A program made the position numbers and the translations under genes. A DNA stretch of 61,680 nucleotides from a bacterium (GTDB lineage: Bacteria; Vulcanimicrobiota; Vulcanimicrobiia; Vulcanimicrobiales; Vulcanimicrobiaceae), in assembly GCA_021790895.1 (NCBI GenBank), contig JAJYFM010000003.1, positions 1 to 61,680 on the forward strand, given 5' to 3'. How positions within the stretch are numbered: the stretch's first letter is position 1; each line of letters begins with the position of its first letter. Shown here one piece after another: positions 1-7,759 of this stretch. The notes under the pieces are model-generated. The model was given only the letters and a program-made list of their open reading frames with translations, had not been told where the DNA came from and did no database searches.

Positions 1-2607
1 GCGAATGCGCTGCTCGATTATCGCGATGCCGTCGTTTTCAAACGCCCGGCGGAGCGCGCGAAAGCGGCGATCGTCGTCAACCGCGAGATCGCGGCGATGA
101 AGCACCTGCTTCTCGCGAAAAATGCGCGCGTGCTCGATGCCGCAAGTTCGTTGCCGCCTTTTGAAAAGGGCTGGATTCAGGCGCAACACGCGCCGATGGG
201 ATGGGCTGGTTTCGCCCCGGTCAGCGCGCCGCTCAATCCGCTCACCGTTATCATTGAAAATATCGGAGACACCTCGAACTTCAGCTACGAGCGCTCGCAG
301 ATCACGCAGAACCTCGCGGATATCGCGTTCAACGATCTGCCGGGTGCGCTCATGTACCCGCGTCATGCCGAAATCGTCATTAGCCACGTTCTTGGGAAAC
401 GCGGCATTCCGCTCTCGACCCGCATCGGCTTTAATAACGTTTCGACCGCGGTCGGCGGCGCGTTTAGCCTCACACAAGATCATATCACGCGGACGGCGGC
501 TTCGTTGCGCCTGACCCTGCCGCGCGCCGATGTTCCGGGAGTTGCCCGGTTCGTCGCGCGCGCCAAGGCCTACATTGCCGCGGGTGCCGCGCTCTCCAAT
601 ACGCTTGCGAACGCCGCGATGCTTCCACGCATGGATGCAAGGTCGGCGCAAAAGCTCGCGCGTCTGAGCGTTGCGGCGGAGAAGAGCGCCGATGCGCTCT
701 ACGGTGCGACGGCGGCGATGCTCATCGCCGATCTCAATTCTCGAGCGGCGAACTACGCAGCGGCGCAGCGCGCGCGTGCGTTCACGATTCTGGGGATTCT
801 CTGCGTGCTCGTCGGCGCGTTGCTACTTTCGTGGTCGCTTGCAAATGCTCGCGGGCGTCGCGCCCTGGATGAAGCGCAGCGCGAACGCGAGCGCCTGGCA
901 AGCGAACTCGCACGACAGGATGCCGAGCGCGCGCTCCACCTGAGCGAAGCGCAATTTCGCGCCGTCTTCGATGGTTCGACGATGGGGATCGCGATTCTCG
1001 ATCGCGACGGGAAGGCGATCGACGCAAATACGGTCTATCGGAGTGTCATCGACGTTCAACACCACTTACTCGACGGACACGAGCGTGAGTTTTCGGAGGT
1101 GATGAGCGGCAAGCTCGACGCATTTACGGTCGAGCGCCGTATCTCCGGCTTGAGCGAGGAGATGTGGGTCGACGTCACTATCTCCGGAGTCACCGATGCC
1201 ACCGGCGAGCATCCGTTTGCAATGTGCACCTTCGCCGATAAAACAACGATCAAGCAACAGGAGCGTCGGCTCAATTTTCAGCGCCTCCACGATGCGCTGA
1301 CCGGTCTGCCGAATCGACAGGCCTTCGAAGAGCAACTCGCGAGCCGTTTCGATCGCTCGCGCAGCGAGGCAGGCGCGCTCTTCTCGGTCATCTTTGTCGA
1401 TCTTGAGCACTTCAAAGATGTGAACGAGAGCCTCGGACACTCCGGCGGCGACGCGGTGCTCCGACAGATCTCGACGCGTTTGCGGGGCTCGCTTAATGCC
1501 GATGATATCGTCGCCCGTCTCGGAAGCGATGAATTCGCAATTCTCGTCGGTACGCTCGGCGATGTGATTCACGTCGAATCGCTCGCGCGGCGCCTGCTTG
1601 AAAATCTTTCGAAACCATTTCTCGTCGAAGGTCGACCAATTTTCCTCGGCGCGAGTATCGGCATCGCCATCGGACCCGAGAAATATGAGGGTGGAGACGA
1701 AGTTCTACGCGACGCGGAGATTGCGATGCAGTATGCAAAGAGCGTCGGTCGCGAGCGCTTTGCCGTCTTCGATGCGGAGATGCAGACCGCAGCAGCCGAG
1801 CGCGTCGCGCTCGCTGCCGACCTGCGTTTTGCCGTTGCGCGGCGCGAGTTTCGGGTTCTCTATCAGCCGGTCGTCGATCTGCGCACGGGGGCTATCAAGG
1901 GCGCGGAGGCGCTGCTCCGCTGGGATCACCCGACGCGCGGCGTCATTTCGCCGATGCTCTTCATTCCGCTCGCCGAGCGCGGCGGCTTTGCGCGGAGTAT
2001 CGGTGCGTTCGTTCTCGATACAGGTTGTTCGCAACTTGCGGCGTGGCGGCGAGCCGGAATCGATATCGGCAACTTCACCTTGCACTTCAATGCGACGCCG
2101 ACCGAGTTGCTCGAGCCGGGATTCGATCGTACGTTAAGTGCGACGATCGACGAATACGCGTTGAAACCGAGCAATCTTGCGATCGAAATTACGGAAAATT
2201 CGATGCTCGACGACACCGAGTTGGCGATGGAAAGAATCGAGCGAGTGCGCGAGCGCGGCTTCGCGGTCTGTATCGATGATTTCGGCACGGGATACTCGTC
2301 GATGCGTTACATGCAGCACTTCAAAATCGATGCGATTAAAATCGACAAGGGCTTTGTCGCAGGAGCCAATGGCGAGATCGCGAGCGAGCCGATCGTCCAT
2401 ACGCTCGTTCGACTCTCCGAGGCGTTCGGCGTGCGCGTCGTCGCAGAGGGAGTGGAGACGGAGCGGCAACGCGAGGTGCTCGTCGCCGCGGGTTGTATCG
2501 ACGCACAAGGCTTCCTATTCGCGGAACCGTTGACGGCGGCGGAGTTTCGCGAGCGGCTGGTCGCCCAGGCGGAGAATCTCTCGTCGATGGCGGCGACCGG
2601 AACCTAA
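1..2607 (+). CDS. PAS-GGDEF-EAL sensor protein, 5'-truncated by the window
   Basis: A c-di-GMP turnover protein. The frame is open from base 1, so the true start lies upstream; the first ATG inside is at 97. The N-terminal part is an unrecognised, probably sensory region ending in one membrane segment (about residues 261-280 counted from base 1). A short coiled stretch follows, then a PAS domain (about 315-420), a GGDEF domain (about 430-590) and an EAL domain (about 610-855). The GGDEF signature reads GSDEF instead of GGDEF, so cyclase activity is uncertain. The EAL domain keeps EALLR and DDFGTG, which argues for phosphodiesterase activity. It stands alone before a tRNA cluster. A PilZ-type receptor gene at 31201 is a possible downstream partner. 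Confidence 0.93.
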   Translation, partial: ANALLDYRDAVVFKRPAERAKAAIVVNREIAAMKHLLLAKNARVLDAASSLPPFEKGWIQAQHAPMGWAGFAPVSAPLNPLTVIIENIGDTSNFSYERSQITQNLADIAFNDLPGALMYPRHAEIVISHVLGKRGIPLSTRIGFNNVSTAVGGAFSLTQDHITRTAASLRLTLPRADVPGVARFVARAKAYIAAGAALSNTLANAAMLPRMDARSAQKLARLSVAAEKSADALYGATAAMLIADLNSRAANYAAAQRARAFTILGILCVLVGALLLSWSLANARGRRALDEAQRERERLASELARQDAERALHLSEAQFRAVFDGSTMGIAILDRDGKAIDANTVYRSVIDVQHHLLDGHEREFSEVMSGKLDAFTVERRISGLSEEMWVDVTISGVTDATGEHPFAMCTFADKTTIKQQERRLNFQRLHDALTGLPNRQAFEEQLASRFDRSRSEAGALFSVIFVDLEHFKDVNESLGHSGGDAVLRQISTRLRGSLNADDIVARLGSDEFAILVGTLGDVIHVESLARRLLENLSKPFLVEGRPIFLGASIGIAIGPEKYEGGDEVLRDAEIAMQYAKSVGRERFAVFDAEMQTAAAERVALAADLRFAVARREFRVLYQPVVDLRTGAIKGAEALLRWDHPTRGVISPMLFIPLAERGGFARSIGAFVLDTGCSQLAAWRRAGIDIGNFTLHFNATPTELLEPGFDRTLSATIDEYALKPSNLAIEITENSMLDDTELAMERIERVRERGFAVCIDDFGTGYSSMRYMQHFKIDAIKIDKGFVAGANGEIASEPIVHTLVRLSEAFGVRVVAEGVETERQREVLVAAGCIDAQGFLFAEPLTAAEFRERLVAQAENLSSMAATGT

Positions 2608-2629
2608 GGGGAAGGCGCACCTTTTTCAC

Positions 2630-2658
2630 TTGCAAAAGCCTGGTCGGCCGTTTACACT
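2630..2658 (+). promoter_or_regulatory. Probable promoter of the tRNA cluster
   Basis: TTGCAA at 2630-2635 and TACACT at 2653-2658 are separated by exactly 17 bp, each matching the housekeeping sigma consensus at four of six positions. The expected transcription start (about 2665) is a few bases before the first tRNA at 2672. Confidence 0.55.
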
Positions 2659-2671
2659 GATACGCGCCTCT

Positions 2672-2744
2672 GCGCCTTTAGCTCAGTCGGTAGAGCAGCG
2701 GACTTTTAATCCGTTGGTCCTGGGTTCGAGTCCCAGAGGGCGCA
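2672..2744 (+). tRNA. tRNA-Lys (anticodon TTT)
   Basis: Cloverleaf: acceptor GCGCCTT/AGGGCGC, anticodon loop CTTTTAA giving TTT, T stem CTGGG/CCCAG with loop TTCGAGT, discriminator A. The 3' CCA is not encoded (the next bases are CAG), unlike the three tRNAs that follow. Confidence 0.96.
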
Positions 2745-2750
2745 CAGTTT

Positions 2751-2826
2751 GCACCGCTAGCTCAATTGGTAGAGCAGGTGACTCTTAATCACTTGGTTGG
2801 GGGTTCAAGTCCCTCGCGGTGCACCA
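2751..2826 (+). tRNA. tRNA-Lys (anticodon CTT)
   Basis: Acceptor GCACCGC/GCGGTGC, anticodon loop CTCTTAA giving CTT, discriminator A and an encoded CCA (2824-2826). It starts 6 bases after the other lysine tRNA, so both lysine codons are served by adjacent genes. Confidence 0.96.
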
Positions 2827-2899
2827 AATTTTCTCTCGCTCTGTGCTTGGCGGCGCAGGATTTGGTCGGTTCCCGTTATAGTATGGGGCGTTCGCCTGA

Positions 2900-2984
2900 G
2901 GGCAAGTGGCGAAACTGGTAGACGCGCTGGATTTAGGTTCCAGTGGGGAGACCCGTCAGAGTTCGAGTCTCTGCTTGCCCACCA
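2900..2984 (+). tRNA. tRNA-Leu (anticodon TAG)
   Basis: Class II tRNA with a long variable arm: acceptor GGGCAAG/CTTGCCC, anticodon loop TTTAGGT giving TAG, discriminator A and encoded CCA. A TATAGT hexamer at 2877-2882 lies about 18 bases upstream and may be the -10 of its own promoter; no good -35 is visible. Confidence 0.96.
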
Positions 2985-3009
2985 TCCCGCGCGTGGCGGG
3001 CCGTTCGAT

Positions 3010-3084
3010 GCGGAAGTAGCTCAGTGGTAGAGCATCGCCTTGCCAAGGCGAGGGTCGCGAGTTCGAATCTCGTCTTCCGCTCCA
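3010..3084 (+). tRNA. tRNA-Gly (anticodon GCC)
   Basis: Acceptor GCGGAAG/CTTCCGC, anticodon loop TTGCCAA giving GCC, discriminator T and encoded CCA. It ends 40 bases before the trigger factor start. Confidence 0.96.
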
Positions 3085-3124
3085 TCGCGGCGCGCCGGCC
3101 CCCCACCCAAGAAATAAGGATCCC

Positions 3125-4417
3125 GTGACGACCTCAACCCTCACCCGACTCGACGCGACCAGCGTTGAAATCGTTATCCCGGTGCTGCCCGATGCGCTCG
3201 ACCGAGCGCGCGAGGTTGCGTTTCGGCGTTTGAGCAAAAATGCGCGAATACCGGGCTTTCGCAAAGGGCATATTCCGCGCCGCGTCTTCGAACAAACCTA
3301 CGGTAGCGCTGGAATCGAATCGGAAGCGATGGAGGATCTCGTGCCGGAGCTCTACAGCTCGGCGCTGCGCGAGCATGCCCTCGCGCCGGTTGCACGACCG
3401 AAGTTGGAGATGTTGCCGAGCGCCGAGAACGAGCCGCTGCGGGTGAAAGCGCGCGTCGAGGTGCGTCCGACGCTCGAACTCGGAACCTATGTCGGGCTCT
3501 CGGTCGCGGTTCCCGAACGGACGATCAGCGATGAAGAGGTCGAGCGGACGCTCGAAGGGCTCACGCGGGATCGCGGAACGCTCGTTCCGGTCGATCGTGC
3601 AGCAGCGCTCGGCGATATCGTCACGATCGATTTCGTCGGCAAGATCGACGGTACGCCGTTCGAGGGCGGCTCCGCTGAAGGCCAGGTCGCCGAGCTGCTT
3701 GAGGATCGCTTTATCCCCGGCTTCGCAACCGGTATCGCCGGGATGAACGCCGGCGAGCGCCGCGAGATCGAGACCACCTTTCCCGAGGCCTACCACGCGA
3801 GCGAACTCGCTGGGAAGAGCGCGATTTTCGAGGTCGTTCTCCACGATGTGAAGCACCTCGAAGTGCCGACGCTCGACGATGCGTTCGCGGCCGAGGTCAG
3901 CGATTTTGCGACGCTCGCGGAGCTTCGAGCGGAGGTGCGCAAGCGCTTGGAGGGGATCGCGCAAGCGCGGATGCGTCGCGAGATCGGCAATGCGCTCATG
4001 GAGCAACTCGTCGAAGCGCACGCGATTCCGGTGCCGCCGAGCCTGCTGGTCGCCGAGCGCGAGCAACTGCTGGAAGAGGCTCGCCGCATGGCTCAGGAGC
4101 AGGGCACGGAGTATCCTGAGTACCTCGCTTCGATCGGGAAGACCGAGGAGGAGTTGCGCGAGGAACTGACGGGAGATGCCGAGCGCCGGGTGAAGGGAAC
4201 GCTCCTCATCGAGGCGATCGCCGATGCCGAGGGAATCGAGGCGAGCCCGGCAGAGATTCAGAGCGAACTCGCTCTCCTCGCCCGTCGGTACGGGCAGCCG
4301 ATCGACCGCGTCCGTGAGGCGCTCGCCGAGAACATGCAGTCGGTGTACGACGGAATCGTCCGAAATAAAACACTCGAATTTCTCATCGACAAGGCGCAGC
4401 GCGTTGCGGCGCCGTAG
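3125..4417 (+). CDS. tig: Trigger factor
   Basis: Ribosome-associated folding chaperone with peptidyl-prolyl isomerase activity, acting at the nascent-chain exit. The 430 residues match family length. The N-terminal ribosome-docking signature is GFRKGHIPR (about residues 40-48). An FKBP-type domain (about 155-245) starts near GDIVTIDFVG, followed by the long helical substrate-binding C-terminal domain. The start is GTG, with AAGGA a few bases upstream. It is followed by clpP and clpX in the usual tig-clpP-clpX order, linking folding to regulated proteolysis. Confidence 0.97.
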   Translation: MTTSTLTRLDATSVEIVIPVLPDALDRAREVAFRRLSKNARIPGFRKGHIPRRVFEQTYGSAGIESEAMEDLVPELYSSALREHALAPVARPKLEMLPSAENEPLRVKARVEVRPTLELGTYVGLSVAVPERTISDEEVERTLEGLTRDRGTLVPVDRAAALGDIVTIDFVGKIDGTPFEGGSAEGQVAELLEDRFIPGFATGIAGMNAGERREIETTFPEAYHASELAGKSAIFEVVLHDVKHLEVPTLDDAFAAEVSDFATLAELRAEVRKRLEGIAQARMRREIGNALMEQLVEAHAIPVPPSLLVAEREQLLEEARRMAQEQGTEYPEYLASIGKTEEELREELTGDAERRVKGTLLIEAIADAEGIEASPAEIQSELALLARRYGQPIDRVREALAENMQSVYDGIVRNKTLEFLIDKAQRVAAP

Positions 4418-4489
4418 TGACCTTCTACGTACGTTTGACAGGGCGCCCGGTGACGGGATGCCGGTGAAGAAGGGATAGGTCGTTCTCCG

Positions 4490-5101
4490 ATGGGGCACTT
4501 GGTACCGATGGTCGTCGAACAGTCGTCGCGCGGAGAGCGTGCGTACGATATTTATTCGCGACTGCTGAAGGATCGAATCGTCTTCGTCGGCGGTCCGATC
4601 GACGACTCTATCGCGAGTCTCACGATCGCACAGCTGCTTTTTCTCGAAAAAGAAGATCCCGACAAAGATATCGACATGTACGTCAATAGCCCCGGAGGAA
4701 GCGTCACCGCGGGCCTCGCGATCTACGACGCCATGCGTTTCATTAAGCCCGATGTGGCAACGATCTGTATGGGGATGGCCGCGTCGATGGGTTCGATTCT
4801 TTTAACCGGCGGTGCCCAGGGCAAGCGCTTTGCGCTCCCTCATGCGAAGATCCTCATTCACCAACCTTGGGTCTCGCAGCTCGGCGGGCAGGCAACCGAC
4901 GTGGAAATTGCGGCGCGCGACCTCATCGCGACCCGCCTGACCGTGGCGAAGATTTACGAAGCAACCTGCAAGAAGCCCCTCGACGACGTCCTCAAGGACA
5001 TCGATCGCGATTACTATATGACCGCCCAGGACGCCAAAGAGTACGGGATAATCGATAGTATCATCGAAGACCGTAGCTCGATGCCGTCTCCGGCACCGTA
5101 G
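4490..5101 (+). CDS. clpP: ATP-dependent Clp protease, proteolytic subunit
   Basis: Serine peptidase of 203 residues forming the ClpP tetradecamer. The nucleophile lies in GMAASMGS and the catalytic His in HAKILIHQP; the Asp is expected near the following DLIATR helix region. Length and N-terminus fit the family ([15 protein letters not shown] follows the first four residues). ATG start. It lies 72 bp after tig and 21 bp before clpX, its AAA+ partner. Confidence 0.97.
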   Translation: MGHLVPMVVEQSSRGERAYDIYSRLLKDRIVFVGGPIDDSIASLTIAQLLFLEKEDPDKDIDMYVNSPGGSVTAGLAIYDAMRFIKPDVATICMGMAASMGSILLTGGAQGKRFALPHAKILIHQPWVSQLGGQATDVEIAARDLIATRLTVAKIYEATCKKPLDDVLKDIDRDYYMTAQDAKEYGIIDSIIEDRSSMPSPAP

Positions 5102-5122
5102 CCCAGGGAGGCTCCCGCCGCC

Positions 5123-6391
5123 ATGTTTCGATTCGGGGATGAAAAAGGGCAACTCAAGTGCAGCTTCTGCGGCAAATCGCAGGAGAACGTGCGCAAATTG
5201 ATCGCCGGCCCCGGCGTCTATATCTGCGACGAATGTATCGAACTCTGCAACGAGATCATCGAAGAGGAGCTCTACAAAGCCGCCGACGATAGCGCACGCC
5301 TTCGTACCCTACCGAAACCGCGCGAAATCAATCAGATTCTCGATACCTACGTGATCGGGCAAGACCGCGCAAAGAAAGCGCTCGCCGTTGCGGTCTACAA
5401 TCACTACAAACGCATTAACGCCGGCCCTGTCGGAACTGGAAGCGACGACGTCGAGCTCCAGAAGTCCAATATTTTGCTCGTTGGTCCGACGGGATCCGGG
5501 AAGACCTACCTCGCGCAGACGCTTGCAAAAATTCTCGACGTTCCGTTAGCGATGGCCGATGCGACCTCGCTAACCGAGGCCGGGTATGTCGGCGAAGATG
5601 TCGAGAATATTCTCCTGAAGCTCATCCAGGCCGCCGATTACGATGTCAAACGCGCCGAGCGCGGCATCATCTATATCGACGAGATCGACAAGATTGCGCG
5701 CAAGAGCGAAAATCCGTCGATCACTCGCGACGTCTCCGGTGAGGGCGTCCAGCAAGCGCTTCTGAAAATTCTCGAAGGCACGACGGCGAATGTGCCGCCG
5801 CAGGGCGGGCGTAAGCATCCCCATCAGGAATTTATTCAGATCGACACGACGAACGTGCTCTTCATCTGCGGTGGAGCCTTCGACGGCTTAGAGCGCATCG
5901 TTGAATCGCGCATCGCTGCGAATAATATGGGTTTCCGGGCGAACCCCGAGAGCAAACGCGTCGCGCGCGCGAGCAAAGTCCTCGGTCAACTCTTACCCGA
6001 GGATCTGCTGAAGTTCGGCCTTATTCCGGAATTCATCGGACGCTTGCCGATCGTCGTGACGCTCGATGCGCTTGACGATCTCACGTTGCGCCGGATCCTC
6101 ACAGAGCCGCGCAACGCGTTGGTCAAACAGTTTCAGCGCATCCTCGCGATGGACGGCGTCGATCTGCAGTTCACGAAAGACGCGCTCGTCTCGATTGCCG
6201 CGAAGGCGCAGGGTCGAAAGACCGGAGCGCGCGGACTGCGCTCGATCCTCGAAGAGATCATGCTCGATGTGATGTACGATCTTCCCTCGCTCGTCGGGGT
6301 GAAGAAATGCGTCGTCAACAAGGACGTGGTTGAGAAACGCGAGCAACCGACGCTGGTTTACGGCGATCGGCAGAAAGAGATGCCGGCCTAA
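5123..6391 (+). CDS. clpX: ATP-dependent Clp protease, ATP-binding subunit ClpX
   Basis: AAA+ unfoldase delivering substrates to ClpP. A four-Cys zinc-binding domain is at the N-terminus (CSFCGKS and CDECIELC). Walker A is GPTGSGKT, Walker B is IIYIDEIDK, a sensor/arginine region surrounds [10 protein letters not shown], and the C-terminal small domain contains TGARGLRS. The 422 residues match family length. GGGAGG lies about 13 bases before the ATG. The gene ends 9 bases before the convergent redoxin gene. Confidence 0.97.
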   Translation: MFRFGDEKGQLKCSFCGKSQENVRKLIAGPGVYICDECIELCNEIIEEELYKAADDSARLRTLPKPREINQILDTYVIGQDRAKKALAVAVYNHYKRINAGPVGTGSDDVELQKSNILLVGPTGSGKTYLAQTLAKILDVPLAMADATSLTEAGYVGEDVENILLKLIQAADYDVKRAERGIIYIDEIDKIARKSENPSITRDVSGEGVQQALLKILEGTTANVPPQGGRKHPHQEFIQIDTTNVLFICGGAFDGLERIVESRIAANNMGFRANPESKRVARASKVLGQLLPEDLLKFGLIPEFIGRLPIVVTLDALDDLTLRRILTEPRNALVKQFQRILAMDGVDLQFTKDALVSIAAKAQGRKTGARGLRSILEEIMLDVMYDLPSLVGVKKCVVNKDVVEKREQPTLVYGDRQKEMPA

Positions 6392-6400
6392 GAGCCCCGG

Positions 6401-6904
6401 TTAACGAGCGACGAGCTCCGCCACCGGCGGAAGATCGCCGGCGTGCTTTCCACGGAATATCCAACTCACCGTTCCGCGCGCATCGATCCGCATCGCCCCA
6501 GGAACGCGCCCGAGATCGTCGATCCGCGATTTTCCCCAATTCTGCCGAAAGCCGGCACGATGGTTTTCGCGCGCACGCGCGATCATCGCGCGCGAAAAAA
6601 ACGAGATCAGTCCGGCCGGGCGAAGTTTGGCGGCGCGATGCGTTCGCCGATCCGGGTCGGCGATACAGGCCTCGGCGACGTCGTAGGGCGTGCAGAGCGA
6701 GCGCGTTGTCGCTTCATCGGCGGCGACGATGATATAGACGCGTTCGTCGGGATGGCGCTCGGTGAACTCACGCAACTGCGCGAGCGGTTCTCCGAAGAAC
6801 GTTCAACCGGTGTGGCGTGGCCAGATGACGAGCGCGGGAAGCTCGATCGGCTGCGGAAAAATCTCGAGCGGCGCAGGCTCACCGGGGGTAAAATACTGCT
6901 TCAT
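6401..6904 (-). CDS. Redoxin (peroxiredoxin-like), candidate selenoprotein with in-frame UGA
   Basis: A 167-residue thioredoxin-fold redoxin, if the UGA at 6805-6803 is read as selenocysteine (U, residue 34). The ATG at 6904 overlaps the surE stop as ATGA. The reading frame is otherwise open from ATG to TAA. Before the UGA it encodes ALVIWPRHTG, the strand that leads to a redoxin active site. After it come TFFGEPLAQLREF and a typical C-terminus with VSWIFRGKHAGDLPPV. The UGA sits where related redoxins have the catalytic Cys; no second Cys follows at the CxxC position (UTFF). A hairpin fit for a bacterial SECIS lies at 6784-6767. Alternatives are a nonsense mutation, a sequencing error, or a shorter product starting at TTG 6775 that would lack the active site. 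No sel genes or tRNA-Sec are in this window. Confidence 0.72.
6767..6784 (-). promoter_or_regulatory. Candidate bacterial SECIS hairpin
   Basis: On the minus strand, 18 nt after the in-frame UGA, the RNA can form a 7-bp stem (CUCGCGC/GCGUGAG, one G-U pair) closed by the tetraloop AGUU. The G in the second loop position lies 27 nt after the UGA. As I recall the bacterial SECIS rules, the loop should carry a G in its first two bases roughly 16-37 nt from the UGA, so this fits. A smaller hairpin (GUUCU/AGAAC, loop UCGG) lies between it and the UGA. Confidence 0.5.
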
Positions 6905-7686
6905 ACCCCTTGAACCGAGGAGAGCCGCAAACGGTTGAGCTCGTCGCGATCGGTGCGATCGATGGCGATCGGCGTAATACTGACGTACCCGTGCATGACC
7001 GCGCCGATATCGCTTGCGGGGTCTTCGCTATCGCCGCGCCCGGGAAGATTCCAGACGCGGTAGTAGCGCGCATCGCGCCGTTCGTCGACGCGGGAGATCG
7101 CCTCGCCGTAGCGTTTGCGCCCGAGCGAGGTAAAGCGTCGGCCGAGCAACTGCTCCGGCGGAAGATTCGGGACGTTGATGTTCCAGTAGCGCTCCGGCGG
7201 AAGCTCGGCGAGCGCATACGGGAGGATCGCGCGCGTCTGCGCGGCGGCGCTCTCCCAGCGGCGCGTCGTCGATCGTTCGTCGGGATCGTGCGCCAGGGAG
7301 ACGGCGAGCGCGCGAACGCCGAGGAGCACCGCTTCGACGGCGCCGGCGACCGTCCCGGAGTAGTTGACATCGTCGGCGAGGTTGGGGCCGTCGTTGATCC
7401 CGCTGATCACGAGATCCGGCCGCCGCTCGCAGAGCTCCCCGATGCCGATGACGGCACAGTCGGCGGGCGTTCCGGTGCAGGAGTAGGTGCGCACGCCCGC
7501 GATGCCCGCGTATGGCGTGACGCCGACTGAATCGTCGGTGGTGATCGCATGGCTCACGCCGCTACGGTTGCCGTCGGGAGCGACGACGACGACCAGCGCG
7601 AGTTCGGCGAGTTCGCGAGCGAGCGCGTGGAGGCCGGGCGAAGCGACGCCGTCGTCGTTGGTGAGGAGAATCGTCGGCATACGCAT
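6901..7686 (-). CDS. surE: 5'/3'-nucleotidase SurE
   Basis: Metal-dependent nucleoside monophosphate phosphatase (survival protein SurE), about 261 residues. The N-terminal metal site reads ILLTNDDG, followed by APDGNRSGVSHA, CTGTPADC and SGINDGPNLADDVNYSGT, all family signatures. I chose the ATG at 7686; the ATG at 7680 is equally possible, and a longer in-frame extension upstream lacks family similarity. Its last codons overlap the redoxin start (ATGA), so the two are probably co-transcribed and translationally coupled. The MFS gene starts divergently 73 bp away. Confidence 0.95.
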   Translation of the reverse strand: MRMPTILLTNDDGVASPGLHALARELAELALVVVVAPDGNRSGVSHAITTDDSVGVTPYAGIAGVRTYSCTGTPADCAVIGIGELCERRPDLVISGINDGPNLADDVNYSGTVAGAVEAVLLGVRALAVSLAHDPDERSTTRRWESAAAQTRAILPYALAELPPERYWNINVPNLPPEQLLGRRFTSLGRKRYGEAISRVDERRDARYYRVWNLPGRGDSEDPASDIGAVMHGYVSITPIAIDRTDRDELNRLRLSSVQGV

Positions 7687-7759
7687 CGATGCGCGCTTCG
7701 CGTGCGTTGAAGCCCCTGCCTGCAGGCGATTCCCGCGCGCGCAGACAACAGTGCGCGCC

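Noticed and set aside
3134-4498. Long open frame (454 codons) antisense to tig
   Set aside because: Arg/Leu/His-rich translation without any domain; it mirrors the codon structure of tig, as expected in GC-rich DNA.
6401-6775. Short product from TTG 6775 as the real redoxin gene
   Set aside because: It would lack the active site and the first strand, while the ATGA junction with surE supports the full frame through the UGA.
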